Assembly (NCBI GenBank): GCA_022539475.1
Contig: VCMS01000050.1
Span: forward strand, 1 to 64,000
Direction of reading: 5' to 3'
Source: Gracilaria domingensis
Lineage: Eukaryota > Rhodophyta > Florideophyceae > Gracilariales > Gracilariaceae
DNA length: 64,000 nucleotides
The translations under genes and the position numbers were made by a program. Shown piece after piece: positions 1 to 10,772 of this stretch (the first letter of the stretch is position 1; every line of letters starts with the position of its first letter). A model generated the notes under the pieces. It did no database searches, had not been told where the DNA came from, and worked only from the letters and a program-made list of their open reading frames with translations.

Positions 1-930
1 TTGTCGTTTTCGGAAGTTGTTTGGTTGCCCTTGCCGACTGTGTCGGTGAACGATGTCGTCCGTCGGCAGGAGTGGCGCGCCACGTAGCCGCTTCTGGCCC
101 GGTTCGTCCGCTTTGCCGGCAGTTGGCCTCCTTGGCCGAAGGACGCACTGAAGGTCCCAGGCATGGCGACCCGAAAACCGGCTTCCCGGGGCCGCCTTCT
201 GGATAACGGGACCCACCAACTGTGGGCCAACTAAAACCGCACCTACGGCGGGGATGCCGCCGGCAAGCGGTTGACGTTATGTCGTCGCGGTCCGACGAGT
301 ATCCCTCCGTGATTAGAGCTCACGTTCGCATCCTGCAGATCCCAAGTGGCCTCAGTCCGGATTACAAAACTCCGGCAACGGCTCGATGAAGCCTGTGTCC
401 GGGATGTTCGAGCGGACGTTCCGTGTTTACGGTCTGATGTCAACCAAGATTATGGGAACACTGACAGGTGTCGGCTGGTCTGCACGAGAGGCTGCCGCAC
501 GCCTGGACGCCTGGCTTACCCGTCTGAGACGGGTCGAGCAATTCATCGTATCTGATGCTGTGCGCGGGAGCCCAACGTTTCTGAGGGTCTCAGGCACTCG
601 CGCCGTTCCCGGGATCGTCCGGCAAAAGAAGAAGGTCAAGGTTGAGTCATGACTCGTCTTCTTCATTCTCTTCTGATGGAGGCCCAAAAAGGGATCGATC
701 TACCGAACTCTTCGGACAGCGCGAAAGGCTCTCGCTACGTGCCATCCCGTTCGCGGGTACTAAGCCACTTCTGGCGTTTGCACGAGGCCGTACGAAAGGA
801 CGGAGACACCTCGGATTGAAGGAGTGAAAGCCGACAAACTTACTGTATCGCCCCCCCCCGAAGCTACTATCTTACCGATATTATCGCTTGATGACACGAC
901 GCCACAGAGACCCCACGTGGGACTGGCAAA
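1..930 (+). other. Chromovirus leader upstream of gag
   Basis: No convincing coding frame. By position this is the untranslated leader, or the broken start of gag, of the chromovirus. It contains a perfect short hairpin (CCGAC at 34-38, loop of three, GTCGG at 42-46) of the kind repeated throughout the element. No LTR end or primer-binding site can be recognised here, so the 5' LTR must lie to the left of the window if it exists. Confidence 0.5.
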
Positions 931-2083
931 GTGCGAAATCATCTCCGACAAATGGAGCTCACGCTAAAGCCCCACAAGTTCTCTGGGGAAGATCCAATTC
1001 TGGTCTTGGATTTTCTTAGCCGCTTCGTAGCGGAAGCCGATGTACTTCGGATGAGTGAGCACAGGCCTACATCGCGCTGCCTACTTTTTGACGGGTGTAG
1101 CCGAAGATCAATTCAATTCCGGTCGTGGGTCGTCTCGCGCCTCCGAAGGAGGAGTTACGTGCTGGCCGGAAGCGGTACAATACCTCCTGCGCTCTTACGC
1201 GACAGGCAATGCGATACAAGGTGCCATACTCGCGCTACGAGACACGAAGCAAGGAGCCGAAGAGTCGGAAACCTTTATTCAACCGCCTCAATAAGGCTTT
1301 CCACAATGTGGCAACGTGTTCTCCGCCAAGCTGAAGCGGTGTGACGTTTTGTTGATTCGGACGTTGGTAGCCCATTATCGGGAGAACAAACGCCGGATAC
1401 CTATCTGGAACTCGTTCAATTTGCCCAAGCGGAGGGAGATGCAGCTCGAGCACGCACTGGTATCAAGACGCGCACGCGCCGACTCCTTCATGTAGAAGGC
1501 CGAGACTCCTCACTGCCTCATTCGCGAGGTTCTGTTCAAGGGGGTTATGATAACCTGCACCTGTTACAGGACGATGGTTCAATGCCGAGTTCGGAATTGC
1601 CGTCGACGACGGAGCAGTCTACAGTGGACGGAGACCCCGCTCTGTACGCCGGACGTCAAGTCCCGGCATTGCCCGTGCCGCACTCTGGCGGATATCGAAG
1701 CCAACGCCCTGGATGGAGGGACCCGTACCCTCCTCGACAGGAGCGCCGGCCGCCCAACGCGGATTTCTTCGTCACTCATTTGTCATACCTGCTACAGGCC
1801 AGGGCACATCGCTCCGAATTGCTTAATGCCCATACGGGATATGGCGAAGATAGTGCCTCAGTATGAGTCGTTGACGCCCGCCGAGCGGGAACGTGTTCCC
1901 GACAAATCGTACCTTCGTGCGAAGGCGGAGACTCAGCCTGGAAACCAGGAAACGGTGCGATCGAATGGTGGAACTGTAGCCGCCCCTGCGGATCGCAACC
2001 TCCGCAGATTGGCGGCGACGCTCAGAAAAACTGAGCAAGGGAGCCTCCAGCAATGGAGAGGCGCCCCCAGCGACGGGGTTTAG
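931..2083 (+). pseudogene. Chromovirus gag region with CCHC knuckle, broken
   Basis: Near 955-1050 the translation shows a typical start of the gypsy gag core (KFSGEDP, then an FLSRF-like segment), the capsid-type domain that packs the element RNA. At 1781-1822 there is a zinc knuckle of the form C-x2-C-x4-H-x4-C, the nucleic-acid binding part of gag. The region is broken in several places and is treated as a fossil. Protease coding follows directly downstream, as is usual in Ty3/gypsy elements. Confidence 0.75.
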
Positions 2084-2164
2084 TGCGCCTGAGGCTGAGA
2101 AGCCTCGCTCCCGGTCATAATCTTTCGAGGAAACTGGCCACTACAGACGTGGACTCTGAGCACC

Positions 2165-2953
2165 TTGGTGTCTTGCGTCGCCCGTGGATACGGTCTAAGA
2201 ACAGCCGGGTCCCGGATAGAGTCCTGGTCATGGCGAAACGTAACTACAAAGTTTACGCGACCTGGGTGTTTCCGACAGTACATGGTTCGGCAGTTGTCCG
2301 TGCTCGATACAGGAGCTGGGCCAAATTTCTTGGTTGAATCGATGATTCCGCCGCACTTGCGGTCTCGCGTTCGTGCGGCGCCGCAGATTGATATAGCGGA
2401 TGCGAACAATCGGCCACTTTCGACTGTGGGAGTAATAGACCTGCTCGTCAGGCTTGGCCGCTACGTGGCGAAGCTCGATTTCTTGGTTTGCAAGCAACTC
2501 GCTGCGCCGGTTATCCTCGGCTGCGACTTCTGTGACCGCTTCGTCGATGCAATTCGACCGCGAAAGCGAACCATCGAGATGGAAGATGGGACTACTGTAC
2601 CGATCGTTCGGCGTCCCCTTAGAAGGGCTCTGAAGAAGCAAGTGCCATTGCCTGCTGCGCAGGAGCCCACCGTCGATGAACGGAAGTCTACAAAGCTCCG
2701 AGTAGCTCGCTCTATTTCCATCCCGCCTGAATCACAGGTCTGGGTTACTGTGACCTCCCACAATGTGGCTTACAAACGGTACAACCGTTGCCTGCGTTAC
2801 AGAAGAAGCATCAGCTTGCCCTCGCTAATGGGATTGTTTTCGTCGAACCCGAGAAGCCTTTTCAGGTGCTGGTTGCGAACTTCAGCCGTTTTCCTCAACG
2901 GTTGGTTAGGAGCCAAGTTATTGGTTCGTTGCTTCCGCACCCTGCGGCTATAG
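2165..2953 (+). other. Chromovirus aspartic protease segment
   Basis: The residues LDTGAG at about 2303-2320 are the active-site signature of a retroviral-type aspartic protease, which cuts the gag-pol polyprotein. A second hydrophobic segment ending in ILGCDF (about 2510-2530) fits the ILG motif that follows in this family. The domain lies between the gag knuckle and the reverse transcriptase, as expected. Fossil element. Confidence 0.8.
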
Positions 2954-4887
2954 TGCCTACTCAGGTTTCTATTGCCGAGGTTCTCGGAATCCTCGAAGCT
3001 GAGGAGGGGGAGGCGGAACGGAACAATTCCGAAACGACTGGACCGAACAGTTCGTCGGAAGATGCTACGCCGACTTCGTCGGATGCAAATAACCGCAGCC
3101 TGTCGAAGGAGGCAATGCCGACCTCGTCGGACAGTAATGATACGGACCTGAGTGCTGCTGACACGAAGGATAAGGCAGTACAGGAACTGGAGTCTCTGGA
3201 TCTTGAACATGTCCCAGAGACTCACCGCGATAAATTGCGGCACATGCTTGAGGAGTTCACGCCCATGTGGGATGGCACACTGGGTAAGATTGGTATTACC
3301 GAACATCGGATTGATTTGCTACCGAATACTCGGCCCATTTCACAGCACCCTTACAGGGCAGGACCGACAGCTCGGCAGGAGGAGAAAGCTCAAGTTGAGA
3401 AGATGCTCCGCGCTGGAGTTATCGAGCCGGCTCAGTCACCTTGGGCATCGCCGGTGGTGCTCGCGCCCAAAGCTGATGGGTCTTGGCGATTTTGCATCGA
3501 TTACCGCAAGCTAAACGCGGCTACGGTCAAGGATGTGTATCCTATCTCACGAATGGATGAATGCATCGATTCATTGGGCGACGCGAAAGTGTTCACAACC
3601 CTAGACGCGAATTGGGGCTATTGGCAAGTTCCCGTGAGGGCTGAGGATCGTGACAAGACAGCCTTCGTTTGTCATGAAGGATTGTACCGATTCAATCGGA
3701 TGCCCTTTGGGTTAACGAACGCGCCAGCCACTTTTCAACGAGCTGTGGATATTTTGCTAGCCCGCTTTAAGTGGAAGACTTGCCTGGTATACCTGGATGA
3801 CATCATTGTCTACTCCAGCAACCTGGATGAGCACTTGACCCACGTACGGGATGTGATGCGAGTCCTACGCGATGCAGGCATTACGCTCAAGCTCAAGAAG
3901 TGTGAGTTCTTTACCGAAACCGTCAGGTATCTCGGCCATGTTATCCGTCCGGGACGGCTTTCGATTGACGAAGTACGCGTGAAATCCCTCAAAGAGGCTA
4001 AGCATCCGAGGACGCAGACGGAACTCCGATCTTTTCTCGGCTTGTGCAATGTGTATCGCCGCTTCATTCCGAACTTTGCGGATATCGCTGCACCTCTGAA
4101 CGAGCTTCTTCGCAAAGGCCAGCCAGTCGATCTGGAAGAATTCGACAACCGCAAGGTCGCGGCTTTCTCGTCGCTCGTGGACGCGGTGACATCGCCACCT
4201 GTTTTATCCCTGCCTAGGGCTGGTTTGCCATATGCAGTAGATACGGATGCGAGCGACTACCAAGTCGGCTGTGCCCTATTCCAGACCACCAATGATGGCG
4301 AGCGATTGCCAATTGGGTATTGGTCAAGGAGCCTCAACGTTCACGAGAGGAATTACTCGGTATCCGAGAAGGAGTGCTTGGCAGTTGTCTGGGCGTTACA
4401 GACACTGCGGCCCTATCTTATGGGGACCCGCTTCATTGTCCATACCGATCATTCGGCATTACGCTGGCTACTCTCTATAGCAGAGCCATCTGGCCGCTTG
4501 ATGCGGTGGAGACTTCGCTTGTCGGAATTCGACTTCGAAATCCGTTACAAGAAAGGACTCCTGAACACTCAGACTGATGCACTGTCCCGCTTGGAAACAG
4601 CGGCTGAAGCTGCGCCAGTCGATGATCTGGAGATACCGTGCTTCCTCGTGGAAGACGGCTCGAGCGATGCCGATGAAGAATCGGAAGGATGGAACATCTA
4701 CGATGCTGTTTTAGCCGTGTCTGACACGCAACCCGAACCGGGCTCTTTCGTACCGATCAAGCCGGAGGAACTCATCCGGGAGCAGCACACCGACCTTTTT
4801 TGTACGGAGATTCGTAGTCGCCTAAACGGTGGAGCACAGTTGCCTTTCGTCGAGAACGACCAAGGATTTCTAATCCGAACCGTCTGA
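2788..4887 (+). other. Chromovirus reverse transcriptase and RNase H segment (open frame)
   Basis: A 699-codon open frame. After an acidic, low-complexity lead of about 150 residues comes a reverse transcriptase with the WASPVVL / RFCIDYRKLN region (about 3440-3515), the FNRMPFGL segment (about 3690) and the catalytic YLDD box at 3789-3800. RNase H follows, with DTDAS near 4235-4250 and HTDHS near 4440-4455. These domains copy the element RNA into DNA. The frame looks whole across both domains. Confidence 0.92.
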
Positions 4888-4902
4888 AACAGGCCACAGA
4901 TT

Positions 4903-6783
4903 GTGGTTCCGCACTCACTTCAGTCACGAGTACTGCATTTGTCGCACTACGCGAAGTTGTCAGCCCACCCTGGTGGCAGGAAGTTGTACTACACCTTACG
5001 GAAGGACTTTTACTGGCCAGCAATGGCTTTCGACGCGTATGCCACTGTTCGTGGATGTTCTGACTGCGCGAAGAACCGCGTCAAACTGCGGAAGTACTCC
5101 AAGAAGTTGGTACTCTTCCCTGCTAGGGCTCCACTTGAATTCGTGGCAATTGACTTGCTCGGTGAGTTTATCCGCACTCGCCGGGGAAACCGGTTTCTAC
5201 TTGTGATCACCGACCGTTTTTCTAAACTGGTACGAACTGTGCCTTTGACGAAGGTTACCGCCAGTGCGGTCGCCCAAGCTTTCGTTACACACTGGGTTTT
5301 TGTCTACGGACCGCCGATTGACCTGTTATCGGACAATGGACCGCAGTTTACGGCTAAGTTCTTTCAGGACGTTTGCCGCATCTTGCGGATCCAAAACTGG
5401 TTTACGACAACATACCACCCCAGAGTAATGGGCAGGTTGAACGTTTTAACCGCACAATGCTCAATGCATTACGGACATTCGTTGCCGAACATCCGTCGGA
5501 GTGGGATCAATACACCGATGCGGTGACATATGCCTACAATACGCAGGTTCATCGCACTACTCAGATCTCGCCGTTCGAGCTTGTGCTATCACGCGTTCCA
5601 CCTTCGGTGGCTATCGAGCCACAGCCAACTTTGGATAAGTTCCCCTCGCCTCGTCTACACAGGGACGCCTGGAAGGCCTGGCTTAAGAACATCATTCCTA
5701 CAGTTAGGCAAAACATCGATAAGGCACAAGCCGCGTACAAGCGGAATTTCGACGCACGAATGCGCAGGGATGCCCCTCAGATCAGGGAAGGTAACTACGC
5801 CTTCCTACGGAAGGAATACTATAACCCGGAAAAGGAGAAGAGGCATAAGCTCTCTCCTATCGCGGACGGCCCCTACAGGGTTATTTCTATCACCGATACA
5901 ACGGTTGTCCTCGATATTGAGGGTGAACACGAGCGTCTTTCGCGCGATCGCGTAACGCCTGCGCCACAGCCTGTTCGTCAGGAAAAGCAACCGGAAACGC
6001 CGGACAGCGCTACGCCTACTGTGGACCAAGCCGCGACAGCGGGAGAGCGCGCTTCGTTGTCAGTCCTGCCGCATCCTAGCCGCGGACTCGCTGATTTGCC
6101 GGCAAAGCCGGAAGCTAACCCGCCAGTCTCGAACGCCGCACATGTCCACACGCGGATACTGGCCCCTCAGGGGATCCTCACCACCACCCCCGACGCTCCA
6201 ACTGAGGAGGGGGAGGAGGAGGTAAGTCGCTCGATTTCGTTGTCGCCGTCGTCGACGGAAGTGCCTTTGCAGGCCTCCGGGCCGCACGCAAGTCGTGGTG
6301 AAAGCACGCGGACGCGCGACGTACAGCCGAAGATTCGGAAAGAAGCGAGAAACGCGCAGTTATCGCGGAAGCCTAAAGAGGAACGCACCACTTCGGTGGA
6401 GCACGAAGCCGGAGAACCGGAAGAACACCAGGATGTAGCTGCTGCAGAAGTCGCCGCTTCGCCCGCGGATAGCACTGTACGGCCGTCACAGACGGAAGGA
6501 CCAGAGCCTGCCCCAGCTGTGCAGCGTGAGACCGGTACGCCGGAAAAGAGGGTGGTAACCACCGCAGCAGCCACGTCGAATGCGGAAAGTACATGCCCGC
6601 CGCAGTCGGAGCCCGGCAGCGGCAGCGCACTCGCGTCAAAAGAAGCCGGAAGACCGGAAAAGAAGCCTGTCCAGAAAGACCGTGTTGTTACGGCAGACCC
6701 GATTTCGGGAGATTTTATTGAAGCATCGAGTGATGAAGCCGTTGAAAACACGGAGGCAACCGCCGCAACAGCAGGCCGACATG
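4903..6783 (+). other. Chromovirus integrase and long C-terminal linker
   Basis: The HHCC zinc-binding start of integrase lies at about 4936-5060 (H-Y-A-K...H-P-G-G, then C-S-D-C). The catalytic D, D and E fall near 5150 (AIDLLG), 5330 (SDNGPQF) and 5430 (GQVERFN). A DNA-binding region with the LSPIADGPYRV motif is near 5850-5880, typical for gypsy integrases. After that the frame becomes a low-complexity Pro/Ala/Glu-rich linker up to the nested solo LTR. The integrase core is broken in the copy. It joins the new DNA copy to the genome. Confidence 0.85.
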
Positions 6784-7649
6784 CCACATGTGGTGCAAAA
6801 CCCTCGACGGGAAAACAACAAACCGCGTCGCGGACGAGCACCTCAGGGTGTTCAGGCCCTGCTCCCTGTGAAGGGCAGTCGAGCGGCAGAACCCTCCGAT
6901 AGGGCCAACACGAGCCGGGTGTAAATCCGGGTGGCCCCGATCTGGGCGTGCAGTCGGAGGTAGAAGGGGTAGAATCGGCGTAGGTATCCGGATGGTTCCG
7001 GCGAGCCACAGCGAGTGGGGGTATCCAGCCCAACGGTATGGGACGACAAAAGATCAACAAACGAGCCGCACTGCGGAGCACTGACTCGCGATAAGCGGGA
7101 AAACTCCCGAGACAAATAGAACAAACCTACAATGTAGGGCAGAGTAGCGAAAGCCGTAAGACGGAGATGAAAACAATAAAATAGATAAGAAAAGTGCCGT
7201 GACGACGGATTAGTACTCCTCAGGGACGGAGGTTGGTTGATCAGCCCGGAATTGCGGCGGTATTCCCCAGGATGGGGCTTGTGACCGTGCGCAAGCGGCA
7301 AGAAGATCAGAGCCAAGGCCTCGTTGAGGTTTACTTCCCGTACAGTGGCGGCAAGTGCCGCCACTTATATACGGCACTTGAAAATATCAATTAAAATATC
7401 TAACTATCCGGCGCTGCCGGCCAATACACTACAGGTGTGCAACCGTGGCAGGCTTGCCACGGCGCACCCGCTATCGGGCCAACTTGGCACACGTGTGCAG
7501 AAATACTACCCTTCCTAGGCATACCCCAAAATAGGGGCACTACCCCAGTAGCCTCTCATAACCTGAGGTGTCGAAGCCGGTAACGGATCAACAAACTATG
7601 AAAAGCACCTCGGTGCATCCCCACAAAGGGCGTTTTGCTCTACACCACA
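6784..7649 (-). mobile_element. Solo LTR of the chromovirus family, nested, with CCACA duplication
   Basis: The LTR occupies 6789-7644 (856 bp) in reverse orientation and is flanked by identical 5-bp repeats CCACA at 6784-6788 and 7645-7649, the target duplication made by integration. Read on the minus strand it starts TGTAGAGCAAAA and ends TTTTGCACCACA. It is nearly identical to the inverse copy at 10773-11629. No internal part remains, so it arose by LTR-LTR recombination of an element that had jumped into its own relative. It separates the linker from the chromodomain part of the recipient. Confidence 0.93.
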
Positions 7650-8411
7650 GTAGGTGGGCAGCAGCCCAACGCTGCACACGCGCGCACGCTGCGCCAAGTG
7701 TCTGGCTTCGCCGGCGATCCGCCTCCAGTGGAGGGTGACAACACACGAGCCGGGCACGTGCCCGCTGTAAGGCTTGCGGCCGCCGGAAACGGAAATTCCG
7801 AATTTGAATCGGCAACGCACAGCCGTGCAACGGCGCAGGCCCCACCGCCAGCAATGCTTGGCAAGGCGTCGCCTCGGCACGTGCCACGGCACCACTCGCT
7901 GGCACACCGCATTGCGGACCGTTCACCCTCACTTCGGGAGATCTTGCCGGAACGCCGGAAGCTCGCTATTCGAGAACACCGAAGCTCGGTAACAGCCCGA
8001 CAATACGGGAAGGAAAGCCAGAACTCTGGAAGCCGGAATGACATGGAAACACCATGGTCAAAATGGCTCTCGCCTGGCGTACAGGATGTCTTGCCGTCAG
8101 GACGGAAGCCGAAAGTAACCAATGAAGCCCACGACGGGAGAGGTAACAACGACACCTCGAGAGAGGATACATCGACAAAGCCGCATCCTGCGCGGAAGGT
8201 CCTCGATGAGGAGTATGTCATTGACCGTCTGATAAGTCACGGCTACGCCCCTGACGGGGAACTACTGTATCGAGTCCGTTGGTACGGCTACGCCTCTTCA
8301 GAGGATACGCACGCGCCCATTGAGCACTTGCCTCGCTCGAAGGTCTTGCAGTACCACCGTCGCACACGGACACCGATACCGGCTACGCTGGACAAGGCCC
8401 AAGTGGGTTGA
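7650..8411 (+). other. Chromovirus linker and chromodomain
   Basis: The open frame to the right of the nested LTR ends with a chromodomain at about 8208-8360. It opens with EEYVIDRL, followed by LLYRVRWYGY and the HAPIEHLP segment, matching the Y-x-V-E, Y-L-V-K-W-x-G-Y and W-E-P-x-x-N-L pattern of chromodomains. In the W-E-P position this copy has A-P-I. The upstream portion is Pro/Ala/Arg-rich and unstructured. Chromodomains of chromoviruses bind modified histone tails and target insertion. Confidence 0.85.
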
Positions 8412-8865
8412 CCACCCACGTCTCTATTGAGCACAGCCGTCCCAGACGGAATATGCCGCCTCATGCGGACAGTATTGCATTACGCAAGAATATGCCGCGT
8501 CAAGCGGATGCAACTTGAAGTTAACTCGAGATCACTTAGCCGCCTCAGGCGGACCAGGCCGCTCTAAGCGGACAGCTTTTCGCTGAACAAACATGCCGCG
8601 AAATGCGGAAGCCATTTACAGTGGAGAAGAAGATAAAGAAGAAAGAAGCCTAAGAAGAAGGAGAAGAAGCCAGGAAACTGGAAGAAAGACTAAGAAGTTT
8701 TATCGCTACAGCCGCTTGTGCGGAAAAGTTACCCCTCTCTTGTGGGCCATTCGCAACAGCCTCAAACGAGGTATTGCCCACTGAGAAGGGGGAGAGCAAG
8801 ACGAAGAGTTGAGCCAAGCCAGCACGGCTGGAGAAGTTTACCTCTAACTATTGAGTCGCCCCTCA
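8412..8865. repeat. Array of CCGC...GCGG micro-hairpins
   Basis: Between the chromodomain and the antisense frame, seven short perfect hairpins follow each other: 8437-8449 (CCGTC/GACGG), 8456-8468, 8495-8507, 8540-8552 (CCGCC/GGCGG), 8559-8571 (CCGCT/AGCGG), 8596-8608 and 8712-8723. Each has a CCG start, a loop of three to five bases and a CGG end. Arms differ but remain paired. An AAGAAG-rich purine run lies between the sixth and seventh hairpins (about 8624-8695). No coding frame is convincing here. Confidence 0.75.
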
Positions 8866-10719
8866 TCATCGGGGTCTATTGCGGACTACCGCAGCCCGTC
8901 GGGGACCGCGAGCCGGGGAATTACGCGCCGGACGGTCCAGCACTGGGGTGCCCCCACTACCGGGAGCCCCGGAGAAGCGCTGTGCCGCTATTGCCTGCAA
9001 CTCCGACTCGTCGGTCACCGTATCGGGAACGGCCACTCCCACGCCTCGAAGGAAGTCGCGAATGACCGCCGCTCGCGGAGTGAGAGAAGAACTGCCGCCC
9101 ACGGCGGATGCTACATCCTGAGCCCACGGGCCGGTCGGAGCGGGAGCCGCTACAGCGGGCGGGTCAACGATCACGACTTCGTCGTCATCTCCCGTAGCGT
9201 CGGGCTTCGAGGCAACCCCCACTGGGCTCCCCTCATCCATGGGACTTCCTCCCTCTGCAGGGTCATCACCGTCATCGTCGACGTATACGAACCCACGCGG
9301 GTGCCCTTTCGGGATATATCGCTCCTCTCGGCGGCGACCAGCCGCCTCAGCGGGACCAATTACCTCCCAAATCCATGGGTCAAAGTATACGAAGTCGCCG
9401 GCGTTGACGTTCCGTCCGGGAGAACGGTCCGACTGCCGACGGACCCCGTCGGAAACCTGACTAGCAGGCACCTCATTCCAGTCAATCTGGTCAATGACGT
9501 CCACCAACGCGGTGGCTTCGCGCGCATTGCGGACCGAGCCGAGCACTTCGGAGAGATCCAACGCTCGGATCGCTTGCCGGATGAGTTCCGGGATGAACCA
9601 AACTCGGTACGAGTCATATGCCTCGATGAGGAGGAAAGCCGCAACGCGGACGGTCCATTCTGTTGCCAGGATGCTCCACAGGCCGCGAGGCGGATCATTC
9701 ATGAAGTACGAGCCTATGTAAGTTAGGCAGGGCGGTAGCTCTACGTGACACCCTCGTGGGACTTCGACCGCAGGCCAGAATGACGGCAGCGGCAGGTATC
9801 GCCCAGTATGGGAGTGACGCGCAATGCGTTCCACCTCCGTGCACTGGTACGGCACCAGTACCCCGAAGCGGGAACGCCATTTCCTCTCAAAGCGGAGGCC
9901 TTCATGAAATTGAGACCGTCCAGGACGGCGAAGGAACCGGAACTCGGCGCGAAGGATCGGCCGCGCCCACAGGATCAACTCCTGCTGCGGCTGAACGGTA
10001 TCCGAATATCGGTCAATTTCGTCCAACGCGTTGGCTAGGTGGTCGCCGTAGCCGACCTCGCCGAAAGTTCGGTAACGTGCCACATCGTACTGGTACTGTG
10101 CCGGCACCGGATGTTCGTTCGGAGCTCGGAAGTGTCGCGCGTACCCAATGCGGGCCATCTCATTGCGAGCGAATTGTCTCGTCTCGTTTCGACCTACAAA
10201 CAGGCAGCTCGGTATAACCGCAACGCGGGCGATCCAGTCCCACGAAAGGGTAACGTCAGCAGGAAGCCCACCAGGGAGTTGACCGTCGACAGCGTACGAG
10301 TCGACGAGCTCTGTATCCCGAACGGCTTCGGCGTCAAACCAGGGGGCCTGGGCAAAAAGGAAACTGTGCCGGTGCGGATCCCGGATGCGTAAGGCGCCTG
10401 CGGTAGGCCATCCACCCAGCGTAGCTGGCATCTCGGCGTTGAACCAATCCCACACGGGCGCGGGACCAGCCTGAGCTGGAGCGTGATCTTGTCCGGAAGA
10501 ACCCGGCTGGGAGGCAGCCGCCGACTGCGGGAGAGGAACAGACCGGAACGGCGGGTTCGATACTTGCATGCGTGCCGTCGAGGACGGAGGGCCGTTCGGT
10601 GCGTTGGACATCGCGGGAAGGCTCGAGATGACGAGGTTCGCTACTGACACCGGAGGTGTTGGTGGCTCCGAACAGTTCTCGGCAGACCCGTCTTGGGAGA
10701 CTTCCTTATATACCTCCAT
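8866..10719 (-). CDS. Antisense open frame of the chromovirus, 617 codons, unknown function
   Basis: An uninterrupted minus-strand frame between the chromodomain and the polypurine tract. The protein is rich in W, Y, R and D, with a Ser/Pro-rich start, a central folded-looking part with many aromatic residues (VWDWFNAEMP, SWDWIARVAV, YFDPWIWEV) and an acidic and Pro/Ala-rich end. I recognise no domain. The TATA box at 10706-10712 lies just inside the first ATG, so the ATG at 10611 (582 codons) is a likely true start. Antisense extra ORFs between integrase and 3' LTR are known in some plant Ty3/gypsy elements (Grande, RIRE2), but no sequence link is claimed. Confidence 0.7.
   Translation of the reverse strand: MEVYKEVSQDGSAENCSEPPTPPVSVANLVISSLPAMSNAPNGPPSSTARMQVSNPPFRSVPLPQSAAASQPGSSGQDHAPAQAGPAPVWDWFNAEMPATLGGWPTAGALRIRDPHRHSFLFAQAPWFDAEAVRDTELVDSYAVDGQLPGGLPADVTLSWDWIARVAVIPSCLFVGRNETRQFARNEMARIGYARHFRAPNEHPVPAQYQYDVARYRTFGEVGYGDHLANALDEIDRYSDTVQPQQELILWARPILRAEFRFLRRPGRSQFHEGLRFERKWRSRFGVLVPYQCTEVERIARHSHTGRYLPLPSFWPAVEVPRGCHVELPPCLTYIGSYFMNDPPRGLWSILATEWTVRVAAFLLIEAYDSYRVWFIPELIRQAIRALDLSEVLGSVRNAREATALVDVIDQIDWNEVPASQVSDGVRRQSDRSPGRNVNAGDFVYFDPWIWEVIGPAEAAGRRREERYIPKGHPRGFVYVDDDGDDPAEGGSPMDEGSPVGVASKPDATGDDDEVVIVDPPAVAAPAPTGPWAQDVASAVGGSSSLTPRAAVIRDFLRGVGVAVPDTVTDESELQAIAAQRFSGAPGSGGTPVLDRPARNSPARGPRRAAVVRNRPR
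10706..10712 (-). promoter_or_regulatory. TATA box for the antisense frame
   Basis: TATATAA on the minus strand inside GGTATATAAGG (10704-10714), about 95 bases upstream of an in-frame ATG at 10611. It is separate from the TATA box of the LTR, so the antisense frame may have its own promoter. Confidence 0.45.
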
Positions 10720-10760
10720 CGCGAGGCGTATCGAGCCGATGGAGTCGGTGTCTCAGCCTG

Positions 10761-10772
10761 AGAAGGGGGAGA
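10761..10772 (+). promoter_or_regulatory. Polypurine tract
   Basis: AGAAGGGGGAGA directly abuts the TG start of the 3' LTR at 10773. Polypurine tracts at this place prime second-strand synthesis in LTR elements. This fixes the element's orientation as +. Confidence 0.8.
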
